A stretch of 29,490 nt of DNA from MESE01 sp036675035 (GTDB lineage Bacteria; Pseudomonadota; Gammaproteobacteria; Burkholderiales; Burkholderiaceae_D). Below the pieces are notes generated by a model. The model made no database searches, was not told where the DNA came from, and saw nothing but the letters and a program-made list of their open reading frames with translations. The first letter of the stretch is position 1; every line of letters begins with the position of its first letter. The DNA is taken from contig JAKFFO010000061.1 of the NCBI GenBank assembly GCA_036675035.1, forward strand, positions 1-29,490, in the 5' to 3' direction. Positions 15,880 through 24,176 of this stretch are shown in pieces. The position numbers and the translations under genes were made by a program.

Positions 15880-16350
15880 ATGAAAGGCGACAACAATATC
15901 ATCAGGCTGCTCAATGCGCAGCTTACCAATGAACTCAGCGCCATCAATCAGTATTTTTTGCATGCCCGCATGTATCAGCATTGGGGGCTGGAAAAAATCG
16001 GCAAAAAGGAATATGAAGAATCGATTGGTGAAATGAAGCATGCCGACAAGCTGATCAACCGGATCCTGATGCTGGAAGGCTTGCCCAATCTGCAGGCCTT
16101 GCATAAGTTGATGATCGGTGAGAGTACGCCCGAAATGCTGGAATGCGATCTGAAGCTGGAACAGATGTCGCAGAAAACCGTCAAGGAAGGAATTGCCGCC
16201 TGCGAAGCGGCCGGCGATTATGTATCGCGCCAAGTGTTCCAGGACATACTCGACGATACGGAAGAACATATCGACTGGATTGAGACGCAAGTGGAATTGA
16301 TCGCCAAAATCGGTCTGCAGAATTACCTGCAATCGCAAATGGAAAACTGA
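15880..16350 (+). CDS. bfr: bacterioferritin (haem-containing iron store)
   Basis: Bacterioferritin forms a 24-subunit haem-bearing shell that oxidises and stores iron. The protein has 156 residues and starts MKGDNNIIRLLN. The haem-ligating Met52 is present in EMKHAD, and the ferroxidase ligands Glu18, Glu51, His54, Glu94 and His130 are all in place by direct numbering. The usual Glu127 is a threonine (DDTEEH), with Glu at 128 and 129. The N-terminus and the GLQNYLQSQ ending are typical. No strong ribosome site is visible before the start at 15880. Its ferredoxin partner bfd is at 4742. The upstream 213 bases hold no recognisable Fur box. Confidence 0.96.
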   Translation: MKGDNNIIRLLNAQLTNELSAINQYFLHARMYQHWGLEKIGKKEYEESIGEMKHADKLINRILMLEGLPNLQALHKLMIGESTPEMLECDLKLEQMSQKTVKEGIAACEAAGDYVSRQVFQDILDDTEEHIDWIETQVELIAKIGLQNYLQSQMEN

Positions 16351-16381
16351 CGGTGCGCCGCCGATTCCTAAAAAGCTGAAA

Positions 16382-16413
16382 TAAAAAGGAGCGCATCGCG
16401 CTCCTTTTTATTT
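16382..16413. terminator. bidirectional terminator between bfr and the glutathione S-transferase gene
   Basis: AAAAAGGAGCGC (16383-16394) pairs perfectly with GCGCTCCTTTTT (16398-16409) around a three-base loop. T runs follow on both strands, so it can end bfr from the left and the convergent transferase gene from the right. Confidence 0.92.
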
Positions 16414-16436
16414 GAAATATCTGCGAAGTATCCGGG

Positions 16437-17045
16437 TTACTGTGGAACCGAATCCCTGAACGACGGCCGCTCGGCCAGCTTATCAAACAGCCTGCCCAAA
16501 TTAGGATAATCGTCGCGCCAGGCGATCTCGGGAAAGCGAAACGATAACCATCCCAGCGCGCAACCGGCCGCGACATCGGCCAGTGTATATTGATTGCCGG
16601 CGCAGAACGGCGTATCGGCATATCCGGCCGACATGGCTTTCAAACCCGCTTGCACCTTGCTCATCTGGCGATCGATCCATTCCTGGCTTTGCTGGGCTGC
16701 GGGGCGCAATGTTCTTTCCATTCGGACCAGCGCCGCCGCGTCGACCACACCGTCAGCCAGTGCTTCCCAGCATTTGACGCCGGCGCGCTCGCGGCCCTGG
16801 GCTGGGATCAGCTTGCCGACCGGCGTCAGGGTGTCCAGATATTCGACGATTACCCGCGAATCGAACATTGCACCGCCATCTTCCATGATCAGGCATGGTA
16901 CTTTCCCGAGCGGATTGGATTGCTGAATTCTGGTATCAGCAGCCCAGACGTTTTCCAGCACCATTTCATATTCGATCTTTTTTTCCGCCATCACGATACG
17001 CACTTTGCGGACATAAGGGCTGGCAAGGGAACCAATTAGTTTCAT
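16437..17045 (-). CDS. glutathione S-transferase family protein
   Basis: This is a 202-residue cytosolic protein of the GST superfamily, closest in style to E. coli YibF/GstB. The N-terminal thioredoxin fold begins MKLIGSLASPYVRKVRIVM, with SPY at the glutathione end, and has NPLGKVPCLIMEDGGAMFDSRVI, the cis-proline and Ser segment that binds glutathione. The C-terminal helical domain contains YTLADVAAGCALGWL, the conserved N-capping box. The start at 17045 is chosen because it gives the standard N-terminus; the frame is open further upstream but non-homologous, and the ribosome site is weak. The gene is divergent from purB and convergent with bfr. The substrate is unknown. Confidence 0.92.
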   Translation of the reverse strand: MKLIGSLASPYVRKVRIVMAEKKIEYEMVLENVWAADTRIQQSNPLGKVPCLIMEDGGAMFDSRVIVEYLDTLTPVGKLIPAQGRERAGVKCWEALADGVVDAAALVRMERTLRPAAQQSQEWIDRQMSKVQAGLKAMSAGYADTPFCAGNQYTLADVAAGCALGWLSFRFPEIAWRDDYPNLGRLFDKLAERPSFRDSVPQ

Positions 17046-17239
17046 GGATGAATTACCGTAAAATTTTGAGGCGATTATAACATTCGACCATGCTACGCCG
17101 GTATGTTCCAAGCGGGCCGCATGTCGACAGAACATCAGATCGGCCCTGGTAGCGGATGGTAAAATTGCGCTTCGCCTCCGTGGTGCCGGCAATTATTTGC
17201 GACGCCCGGCATACCTTCACTTTCAATGCGCCGAACATC

Positions 17240-18607
17240 ATGCCTCTCTCCACGCTTTCCGCCCTTTCTCCGCTCGACGGCCGTTACGCCGCCAAAACCG
17301 ATAAGCTGCGCCCGATTCTGTCCGAAGCTGGGTTCATGCATCATCGTGTGAAAGTTGAAATCGCCTGGTTGCAAGCATTATCATGCGCAGGGTTTTCCGA
17401 GATCAAACCTTTTTCAGCTGCCGCCAGCGGCTTGCTCGACAAGCTGGCCGCCGATTTTTCCGAAGTCGATGCAGAACGGATCAAGGCGATCGAAGCCGTC
17501 ACCAATCATGATGTCAAAGCAGTCGAATACTGGCTGAAAGAGCAGGTCAAGGATGTGCCGGAACTGGTCGCCGCATCCGAATTCATCCATTTCGCCTGCA
17601 CCTCCGAAGACATCAACAACACGTCGCACGGCATGATGCTGAAAGCTGCGCGCGATACCGTGCTGCTGCCGGGATTGCAGGCGGTAATCGCCAAACTGAC
17701 CGAGCTGGCCCATGTCAACGCCGATGTCCCGATGATGTCGCGCACCCACGGCCAGCCTGCCAGTCCGACCACGCTCGGCAAGGAAATCGCAAATGTGGTC
17801 GCACGCCTGAAACGTGCGGAGCGGCGTATCGCATCGGTTGAAATCCTGGCGAAAATGAATGGCGCGGTCGGCAACTACAATGCGCATTTGTCGGCGTATC
17901 CGGATGTGGACTGGGAAGCGTTCTCGAAAAACGTGATCGAGCAGCGGTTAGGACTTACTTTCAATCCATACACGATCCAGATTGAACCGCACGACTACAT
18001 GGCGGAACTGTTCGACGCGGTCGCACGCGCCAACACGATTCTGCTCGACCTGAACCGCGATATCTGGGGCTATATCTCGCTCGGCTATTTCAAGCAGCGC
18101 ACCAAGGCGGGCGAAATCGGATCCTCGACGATGCCGCACAAGGTCAACCCGATCGATTTTGAAAATTCCGAAGGCAATCTCGGCATGGCCAATGCGGTAC
18201 TCAAGCACATGGCGGAAAAATTGCCGGTCTCACGCTGGCAACGCGATCTCACCGATTCGACCGTATTGCGCAACATCGGTGTCGGCTTCGGCTACTGCGT
18301 ACTGTCTTACGACAGCTGCCTGCGCGGCCTGAACAAGCTGGAAGTCAATCCGGCAAGAATGGCTGAAGATCTCGACGCGACCTGGGAAGTGCTGGCGGAA
18401 CCGGTACAAACCGTGATGCGGCGCTACGGGATCGAGAATCCTTACGAACAGTTGAAGGAATTAACGCGCGGCAAAGGCATCACCAGGGACGCGCTGCAAC
18501 AGTTCATCAATGGTCTGTCGATCCCCCAGTCGGCAAAGGACCATCTGCTGGCGATGACGCCCGCCAATTACATCGGACAGGCGGCACAACTTGCCCGGAA
18601 AATCTAG
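17240..18607 (+). CDS. purB: adenylosuccinate lyase
   Basis: PurB cleaves SAICAR to AICAR and adenylosuccinate to AMP, both with release of fumarate, in purine synthesis. The 455-residue protein starts MPLSTLSALSPLDGRYAAK, the usual N-terminus of the long E. coli-type PurB. TSEDINNTSHG lies at about 125, MSRTHGQPASPTTLGKE at about 167, and the fumarase/aspartase superfamily signature SSTMPHKVNPIDFEN begins at about 295 with the catalytic serine loop. The start at 17240 follows the family; no strong ribosome site is visible, and the frame is open upstream to 17156. The downstream gene starts 70 bases later. Confidence 0.97.
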   Translation: MPLSTLSALSPLDGRYAAKTDKLRPILSEAGFMHHRVKVEIAWLQALSCAGFSEIKPFSAAASGLLDKLAADFSEVDAERIKAIEAVTNHDVKAVEYWLKEQVKDVPELVAASEFIHFACTSEDINNTSHGMMLKAARDTVLLPGLQAVIAKLTELAHVNADVPMMSRTHGQPASPTTLGKEIANVVARLKRAERRIASVEILAKMNGAVGNYNAHLSAYPDVDWEAFSKNVIEQRLGLTFNPYTIQIEPHDYMAELFDAVARANTILLDLNRDIWGYISLGYFKQRTKAGEIGSSTMPHKVNPIDFENSEGNLGMANAVLKHMAEKLPVSRWQRDLTDSTVLRNIGVGFGYCVLSYDSCLRGLNKLEVNPARMAEDLDATWEVLAEPVQTVMRRYGIENPYEQLKELTRGKGITRDALQQFINGLSIPQSAKDHLLAMTPANYIGQAAQLARKI

Positions 18608-18677
18608 CTTACGCTAAGTTTTCAAAAAACAAATATGATGACGCTTCGTTGCTCAACATTAATACAAAGGAGTTCAT

Positions 18678-19130
18678 ATGAAGCGTACGTTAGGCGGACT
18701 TGTTTTGACTGCATTGCTTGCCATGCCATTCGCAGCGCAAGCGCAATTCGCCAAAGTGGAAGATGCGGTCAAATACCGCAAAGCGGCCTTTTCATTGATG
18801 GGCACCCATTTCGGCCGAGTCGGTGCGGTGGTAAAAGGCGAAAAGCCGTATGACAAGGCAGCGGTCGAAGCCGACGTCGCCATTGTCGAGATGATGTCGA
18901 AACTGCCGTGGCCCGCCTTCGTACCGGGGTCGGATACGGCAGACTCCAAGGCAAAACCGGAAATCTGGAAAGAGCAGGAAAAGTTCAAGGCTGCCGCAGA
19001 GAAAACCCAATCCGAAATAGGTAAATTATCGGTTGCGGCAAAATCCGGCGATCTTGGCATGATCAAGTCCGCATTCGGCGCAGTGGGACAATCGTGCAAG
19101 GCTTGCCACGATAGCTATCGCAATAAATGA
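18678..19130 (+). CDS. cytochrome c' (periplasmic)
   Basis: Cytochrome c' is a four-helix-bundle haem protein of the periplasm that binds NO and is linked to nitric oxide tolerance. The 150-residue precursor has a clear signal peptide (residues 1-22, cut after AQA) and a C-terminal haem site Cys140-Lys-Ala-Cys143-His144 in QSCKACHDSYRNK, the class II location. Helix A reads AVKYRKAAFSLMGTHFG. The start has AAAGGAG at ideal spacing. A strong terminator follows, so it is probably monocistronic. A cytochrome b561 gene lies 1 kb downstream on the other strand; the two types often sit together and may exchange electrons. Confidence 0.95.
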   Translation: MKRTLGGLVLTALLAMPFAAQAQFAKVEDAVKYRKAAFSLMGTHFGRVGAVVKGEKPYDKAAVEADVAIVEMMSKLPWPAFVPGSDTADSKAKPEIWKEQEKFKAAAEKTQSEIGKLSVAAKSGDLGMIKSAFGAVGQSCKACHDSYRNK

Positions 19131-19150
19131 TTTTTCAATGCACGTAAAAT

Positions 19151-19180
19151 AAAAAACACCCGAAAGGGTGTTTTTTATTT
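19151..19180. terminator. terminator after cytochrome c' (works on both strands)
   Basis: AAAAAACACCC (19151-19161) pairs with GGGTGTTTTTT (19166-19176) around a GAAA loop. T runs follow on both strands. It ends the cytochrome c' gene and can also end the convergent membrane protein gene. Confidence 0.93.
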
Positions 19181-19241
19181 CCGCTCTGTCGTCTCCATGG
19201 ATTAAACGAATTTACCGGAATATCGAACCTTGACCGAGGCT

Positions 19242-19970
19242 TCAAGCACTTGTCAATTGTGCAGGCCGCCAAGGCAATCCTGATATTGCACGCAGAAACA
19301 CCACTCCGGATATTTCTGCGGCGAGATGCTTCAGCGTATGACCGGACACGATATGGTCCGTCAGATTCCACACCACGTGATCGCCAAGCTCGAGCGCCTT
19401 TGCCAACACATACCAGCCAATAAGCGCCCACCACGGAAGATTGTCGTCATGGTTTTCGAGCGTCAGCAGCCCAAGCACGATTCCGGTCAGGCCGCCGAAT
19501 TGCAGCACCAGATATAACGCCAGATTTCCGGTAATGGCCGAGGCAAGCAACCCTGCGCCGCCGGCTGCCAGGCTTGCGATCAGGCCAAACAGGCCGATAC
19601 GGCTCGATACGCATTGCGTCAGGAATGTACCGAGAATGCCGGCGAATGCAATGACCATCGGTAGCGGGTCAACGAGAATCGTCCTTGCATCGGGCGCCCA
19701 GTGGTAAAACGCCGAGCCAGGACCGGTAAGCAGTAATCCGGCGAAAAAAATAGCAAGGAATAGTCTGGCCTTTTGTCGCGTGCAGGAGAGGTCGTTCACC
19801 CGATACAGTCCGGCCGCACCGACTGCGGTGAAAATCACGTTGGACAGGACATCGGAAAAATAAGGGATGCCGTTCCACGCGCGTTGATCAGCGAAAGCGT
19901 GATAACTGTCAGGCTGAACAATCGGTGGAAGAATGAATCCGCGACCTATGGCCAAGACGATAAACAGCAA
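19242..19970 (-). CDS. multi-span membrane protein of the CREST/alkaline ceramidase-like type
   Basis: This is a hydrophobic protein of up to 242 residues with about seven membrane segments. It carries the sparse polar motifs of the CREST superfamily (ceramidases and related putative metal-dependent hydrolases): YFSDVLSNVIF with Ser and Asn, GPGSAFYHWAPD with Ser and His, and SGHTLKHLAAE with two histidines. These would bind zinc in a lipid-amide hydrolase, but the bacterial members are mostly uncharacterised. The longest frame begins with TTG at 19970 after an in-frame TGA, and no ribosome site is visible. A possible ATG start at about 20005 lies in another frame, so either the start is atypical or a frameshift has occurred near the N-terminus. 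The family call is from motifs only. Confidence 0.68.
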   Translation of the reverse strand: MLFIVLAIGRGFILPPIVQPDSYHAFADQRAWNGIPYFSDVLSNVIFTAVGAAGLYRVNDLSCTRQKARLFLAIFFAGLLLTGPGSAFYHWAPDARTILVDPLPMVIAFAGILGTFLTQCVSSRIGLFGLIASLAAGGAGLLASAITGNLALYLVLQFGGLTGIVLGLLTLENHDDNLPWWALIGWYVLAKALELGDHVVWNLTDHIVSGHTLKHLAAEISGVVFLRAISGLPWRPAQLTSA

Positions 19971-20173
19971 TGCAAACGTTCACGAGGAAAAAGGTAAGTA
20001 GTCATGGCAGCCCGCAGGTGAGTTGGAGCGCCAAGTGTATGGACGATCATGCTATCCATATCCGATCTTCTCAGCGAGTATCCCGCGCCGATACCGGTGG
20101 TATTTCTGGATGGCGCCATGGCCACCTTCTGCCGCTCCCTTGAACCGCATCAGCCACCGATATTCGAACGTCC

Positions 20174-20839
20174 TCAGGGCTTTGCATTGATCAGAAAATA
20201 GACACCCGCAGAACAAGCGGCGAGAATCCCGGCCGCAAGCAAGCGCATACCCCAAGAATCATTTGCGGCGGGCGCGTCGGAATCGACTTCCTTGTCGCCG
20301 GTGAACATCGGCTTTACGAGATTCTGTTTTTTCAACGCGTAGTAGTAGACGACCGCGGCGATATGCAGCCCGATCAGGATATAGATCACCCACGCACTGA
20401 TTTCGGTATGAAACCATGTCACCTTGTCCGACAGATCCTTGCTGATGAACTTCACCAACGGCCCTTCGCTCGCAATATCGTCGTTCGCGAACAGCCCTGA
20501 CACCGCTTGGACCAGGATCACGCCAAGCAACGCAAATACCGACAGGCTGCCGACCGGATTATGACCATGGTATTTCTGCGGCGACTTGCCGGCACCGCGC
20601 AAGTAGGCAACGATGGTCGACCGCGAATGAACAAGATCGGAAAGCCGCGCGTATCGGGTGCCGACCAGCCCCCACGCCAGCCGGAACACGATCAAAGTCA
20701 ATACCGCGTAGCCGGAAAGAAAGTGCCACTCCATCGCATTGCCACCGATATTCTGCGTGACGATCGAAATCGCGATCAGCGCCACCAGCGTCCAGTGAAA
20801 CAGGCGGACCGGCAAATCCCATACGCGTATTTTCCTCAT
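20174..20839 (-). CDS. cytochrome b561 family membrane protein
   Basis: This is a dihaem inner-membrane cytochrome of the bacterial b561 type (Pfam Ni_hydr_CYTB/cytochrome b561), which moves electrons between quinone and periplasmic partners. The 221-residue protein has four membrane segments at about 14-34, 40-60, 98-118 and 142-168. Likely haem histidines are His15 (RLFHWTL), a histidine in MEWHFLSGYAVL, and those in VTWFHTEISAWVIYILIGLHIAAV. A fifth hydrophobic stretch lies at the C-terminus. The start at 20839 has AAGGAAAT upstream and gives MRKIRVWDLPVRLFHW. Its likely partner is the cytochrome c' encoded at 18678. Confidence 0.92.
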   Translation of the reverse strand: MRKIRVWDLPVRLFHWTLVALIAISIVTQNIGGNAMEWHFLSGYAVLTLIVFRLAWGLVGTRYARLSDLVHSRSTIVAYLRGAGKSPQKYHGHNPVGSLSVFALLGVILVQAVSGLFANDDIASEGPLVKFISKDLSDKVTWFHTEISAWVIYILIGLHIAAVVYYYALKKQNLVKPMFTGDKEVDSDAPAANDSWGMRLLAAGILAACSAGVYFLINAKP

Positions 20840-20958
20840 CTGACATTTCCTTCTTATATTCGGCATCGAGCTGGTGGACTGTAACAATCAATCGGAAAAT
20901 GAAGCGCGAACATGCAACCGGTGCTTTCGAACTGGTTGTTATGTTTATTAGTGTAGAC

Positions 20959-20986
20959 GAAAAAAAACCGGCTTAGCAGCCGGTTT
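20959..20986 (-). terminator. terminator of the ehu transport operon
   Basis: AAACCGGC (20965-20972) pairs with GCCGGTTT (20979-20986) around a six-base loop. Read on the minus strand, the stem is followed by a run of T. It lies 53 bases after the ehuA stop codon and ends the leftward transporter transcript. Confidence 0.88.
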
Positions 20987-21038
20987 CAATTTCATTCGCG
21001 CGATCCTATGCCGCCCTTCCCGTTCCGGTCCCACTGTT

Positions 21039-21815
21039 TCAGATCGCATCCATTACTGCACGCAAGAAAATTTGCGTACGCTCGTTTTGTGGCGACCCGA
21101 ATATCTGTTGCGGCGTGCCTTGTTCCGCAATTTTTCCATCGGAAAAAAAGCAGACGCGATCCGCAAACTCCTTCGCAAAACCCATTTGATGGGTCACCAT
21201 CAGCATCGTCAAGCTATGCTCTTCGCCCAGACGCCGGATCACGCTGAGTACTTCGCCACACAACTCGGGGTCCAGCGCGGATGTGACTTCATCGAACAGC
21301 ATCACCTGTGGACGCATCGCCAATGCACGCGCAATCGCGACACGCTGCTGCTGTCCGCCGGACAATTGGGATGGGAAATGATCCCGCTTGTCGGCCAGGC
21401 CGACCATATCGAGCAACTCCGTGCCGCGTTCGTTCGCCTCCCGGCGGGTAAGACCAAGCGCCATGACCGGCGCCTCCGCAGTATTCTGCAATGCCGTCAT
21501 GTGCGGAAACAGGTTGAAGTTCTGGAATACCATTCCGATCCTGCTCCGGCCCTGCCGCTTGTAGCTCTCGCTTGCGGCAACCAGTGTACCGTTGCGCGGC
21601 ATGTGGGTAAGCGGAGTGCCGTCAAGTTCAATCACTCCTTCATCGATATCTTCCAGCATCATCAGCATGCGCAGCAAGGTTGATTTTCCGGACCCGCTGG
21701 GGCCGATGATTGCAATTTTTTCATTGCGCGCCACGTCCAGATCAAGACGATCAAGAACGGTTAACGTACCGTATCGTTTCGTCACGCCGCGAAAACGCAC
21801 CATCGGAGATGTCAT
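21039..21815 (-). CDS. ehuA: ectoine/hydroxyectoine ABC transporter, ATP-binding protein EhuA
   Basis: This is the ATPase of a polar amino-acid-type ABC importer. The 258-residue protein has Walker A GPSGSGKST at about 39-47, a Q-loop in MVFQNFNLF, the signature LSGGQQQR at about 152, Walker B VMLFDEVTSALDPE, and the switch histidine in MVTHQMGFA. AAAGGATTC precedes the start. It is the last gene of ehuBCDA. The class (HisP/GlnQ-like) is certain. The ectoine specificity rests on the EhuB-like binding protein and on the adjoining ect genes, as in the ehuABCD locus of Sinorhizobium meliloti. Confidence 0.88.
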   Translation of the reverse strand: MTSPMVRFRGVTKRYGTLTVLDRLDLDVARNEKIAIIGPSGSGKSTLLRMLMMLEDIDEGVIELDGTPLTHMPRNGTLVAASESYKRQGRSRIGMVFQNFNLFPHMTALQNTAEAPVMALGLTRREANERGTELLDMVGLADKRDHFPSQLSGGQQQRVAIARALAMRPQVMLFDEVTSALDPELCGEVLSVIRRLGEEHSLTMLMVTHQMGFAKEFADRVCFFSDGKIAEQGTPQQIFGSPQNERTQIFLRAVMDAI

Positions 21816-21834
21816 ATGTATCGAATCCTTTAAT

Positions 21835-22500
21835 TTATGGCGTGCGTAACTTCATTTCCAGTTTGCGCACCAGAATGGCTGCGCTCACGCTGACGAGCAG
21901 GAAGAATGCGCCGGCCATTGTGATCGGTTCAATGTAGCGAAAGGTTTGCGATCCGATGTTCTTGGCCTGCAGCATCAGTTCGACGACGGTAATCGCCGAC
22001 AGCACCGGCGTGTCCTTGAACATCGCGATCAGGTAATTGCCCAATGCCGGAATGATCGGACGCACCGCCTGCGGCAACACGATGTTGCGATATGCATGCC
22101 ACGGATGCAGGCTCAATGCCCTTGCTGCTTCCCATTGGCCGCGCGGCACGCCGTTCAGACCGGCGCGATAGACTTCGGAAACGTAACACGAGTAATGCAA
22201 TGCGATGCCGAGCGTTCCGGCCGTCAACGCAGACAGGACAATGCCATACTCGGGCAAAACGAAATACAAAAAATACAGCTGGATCAGCAAAGGCGTGCTG
22301 CGGATGAATTCGATCACGAATGCGATCGGCCATGACACCCACTGCAAGCGACTGCGGCGCAATACTGCCAGCAGCAGGCCCAACACCAGCGCCATCGCAA
22401 AGGCCGCCAGTGTGATGCCGATCGTGTACAGCGACGCCTGCAGCAACTCGGGAAGAATCTGCCACGCGAAATGCCAGTCGAACAACGCGCCGTTCATCAC
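21835..22500 (-). CDS. ehuD: ectoine/hydroxyectoine ABC transporter permease EhuD
   Basis: This is an inner-membrane permease subunit of the His/Glu/Gln/Arg type. The 221-residue protein has about five membrane segments, an N-terminal LLQASLYTIGITLAAFAMAL, the EFIRSTPLLIQLYFLYFVLPEYG block and the EAA loop EAARALSLHPWHAYRNIVLPQAVR at about 128-152, which contacts the ATPase. Its start overlaps the ehuC stop by four bases (ATGA), so the two permeases are translated together and probably form a heterodimer. EhuA follows after 19 bases. Confidence 0.88.
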   Translation of the reverse strand: MMNGALFDWHFAWQILPELLQASLYTIGITLAAFAMALVLGLLLAVLRRSRLQWVSWPIAFVIEFIRSTPLLIQLYFLYFVLPEYGIVLSALTAGTLGIALHYSCYVSEVYRAGLNGVPRGQWEAARALSLHPWHAYRNIVLPQAVRPIIPALGNYLIAMFKDTPVLSAITVVELMLQAKNIGSQTFRYIEPITMAGAFFLLVSVSAAILVRKLEMKLRTP

Positions 22501-23153
22501 ATGCCTCCATGCGTCAGGCCGCGCTTGAGGCGGCGTTCGAGCAGACGCATCGACACATTGATCAATTGCGCAAGAACGAAATAAATCATCAGTGTGGCAA
22601 AAAATATTTCGCCGCTGCGAAACGTCGCCTGCACCAACTGGTTGGCACGGAAGGTCAGGTCGCCCAGTGTGATCAGCGACACCAGCGAGGTGCCCTTCAA
22701 CAGTTCGATCAACAGGTTCGTACCGGGAGGAATCGCATTGACCAGCGCCTGCGGCAACACGATGCGAAAGAAGCGATGAAATGGCGGCATGTTCAATGCC
22801 ACGGCCGCCTCGATCTGCCCGTGCGGGACAGACGCGAGCGCGCCACGCATCACTTCCGCACCGTAGGCGCCGATGTTCAGGCCGAGGCCAAGTACCGCTA
22901 CCGTGGTTGGTGTCAGTGTGATATTGAACGGTGGCAACGGCAGCACGAAATATAACCAGAACAGCTGCACCAGCAGCGAGGTGCCGCGAAAAATTTCAAT
23001 GTACACGCTGGCGATCCAGCGCAGAACGCGCCATGATGACGTCTTTGCAAGCGCAGCAAAGAACGCCAGAACGACGGCAAGCAAGGAGGCAGAAAGCGTG
23101 ATCCGGATCGTGACCACAGTGCCCTTCAACAGCAGCGGCAACAATTCGCTCAT
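22497..23153 (-). CDS. ehuC: ectoine/hydroxyectoine ABC transporter permease EhuC
   Basis: This is the second permease subunit, 218 residues from the ATG at 23153 (MSELLPLLLKGTVVTIRITL). It has the YIEIFRGTSLLVQLFWLYFVLP block and the EAA loop EAAVALNMPPFHRFFRIVLPQAL. An upstream ATG at 23177 would add eight residues (MLCIRLDT); I prefer 23153 because the protein then starts as other EhuC proteins do, though neither start has a good ribosome site. It overlaps ehuD by four bases and follows ehuB after 84 bases. Confidence 0.87.
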   Translation of the reverse strand: MSELLPLLLKGTVVTIRITLSASLLAVVLAFFAALAKTSSWRVLRWIASVYIEIFRGTSLLVQLFWLYFVLPLPPFNITLTPTTVAVLGLGLNIGAYGAEVMRGALASVPHGQIEAAVALNMPPFHRFFRIVLPQALVNAIPPGTNLLIELLKGTSLVSLITLGDLTFRANQLVQATFRSGEIFFATLMIYFVLAQLINVSMRLLERRLKRGLTHGGM

Positions 23154-23237
23154 CGTATCGAGCCGGATGCAAAGCATGCCAAGGTGGCGTGCGGGCCTTT
23201 TTCAGCGCTTGAAATAATGAGGCCGCCCGTCGTCATA

Positions 23238-24098
23238 CTATTCCTTGACGAACTCGGAGACTATTTTTTCGGTCAGGTTCGAGCGGTCGAACCCGAACGG
23301 CGCAACGGTTTGCAAATGCTCATCGCTGCCGAGCCAGTCCTTGAGTGCCGCATTGACCGCATTGCGCAAGCCCTGGTCTTCCTTGCGAAAAGCGAATGCG
23401 CCATAGCCGATATGGGCCGGATCATCCTTGAACGTGCTGATCGCCTCCACTCTTTTCCCACCCTTGGCCGCCAGTTCCTTCATTGTGAGCTGGGTTCCGA
23501 CCGCTGCTGCGGCACGCCTGGTGCGGACAGCCTGAAGCTGGGCAATCGTGGTCGGCACCTGCAGGATCCGGCTATCGGGGATTCCGGCGTCGCGCGCGTA
23601 ACCGTACTGCGCAGTTCCCGCCATCACGGCCAATTTGGCGTTGGAATGCGCCGCAATATCGGCATAGCTATTCAGATTTTCCGGATTGCCTTTGGCAACC
23701 AGAAGCGTATCGCCGATCTGGTAATGCGGATCGGTGAACAGCACTTGCTCCATGCGCTCCGGTGTAACGTACATGCCGGCTGCGATGACATCGAAGCGCC
23801 CGGCCTGCAAACCCGGAATCAGACCACCCCATTCCGTCAGCACCGCATCGACTTTTTTTATACCCATTTTTGCAAAAACTGCCTTTGCAATCTCGGGCGA
23901 TTCGCCAGTGACATTCCCATCGGTCAGCGTATAGGCAAATGGCGCCTCGTTGGCATAACCGATGCGGATTTCGCCGGTACGCTGTATCCGTGCCAGAGCG
24001 GTCTCCGCATTGGCCGGAACATGGCTCATCCATGCAGCCAGTGCGATCAAGGCCGCACAAAACCGCGGCGCGAATGGTGGTTTGCTCTGTAGATTCAT
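23238..24098 (-). CDS. ehuB: ectoine/hydroxyectoine-binding periplasmic protein EhuB
   Basis: This is the periplasmic binding protein that delivers ectoine or 5-hydroxyectoine to EhuCD. The 286-residue precursor has a signal peptide (residues 1 to about 31, ending SHVPANAE). The mature domain is of the SBP_bac_3 type: GEIRIGYANEAPFAYTLTDGNVTGESPEIAKAV, then LTEWGGLIPGLQAGRFDVIAAGMYVTPERMEQVLFTDP. This version of the family block is the one I associate with EhuB rather than with general amino-acid binders. The start at 24098 has GGAGCAGGC directly upstream and gives a proper signal peptide. It is the first gene of ehuBCDA, 78 bases after the marC gene. Confidence 0.87.
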   Translation of the reverse strand: MNLQSKPPFAPRFCAALIALAAWMSHVPANAETALARIQRTGEIRIGYANEAPFAYTLTDGNVTGESPEIAKAVFAKMGIKKVDAVLTEWGGLIPGLQAGRFDVIAAGMYVTPERMEQVLFTDPHYQIGDTLLVAKGNPENLNSYADIAAHSNAKLAVMAGTAQYGYARDAGIPDSRILQVPTTIAQLQAVRTRRAAAAVGTQLTMKELAAKGGKRVEAISTFKDDPAHIGYGAFAFRKEDQGLRNAVNAALKDWLGSDEHLQTVAPFGFDRSNLTEKIVSEFVKE

Positions 24099-24176
24099 GC
24101 CTGCTCCATTCAGGATGATTGTTGCGACGTGCTCGGCCTTTTTTATGGAACGTATAAACGTCGAACGCACTGCAAT

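Noticed and set aside
18604..18630. Small CTTA-CGC-TAAG hairpin with a short T run after purB
   Set aside because: The stem has only four or five weak pairs, too little to call a terminator.
21039..24098. Reading the ABC genes as a general glutamine or histidine importer
   Set aside because: The binding-protein sequence is of the EhuB style and the genes adjoin ectABCD; a general amino-acid role cannot be excluded but is less likely.
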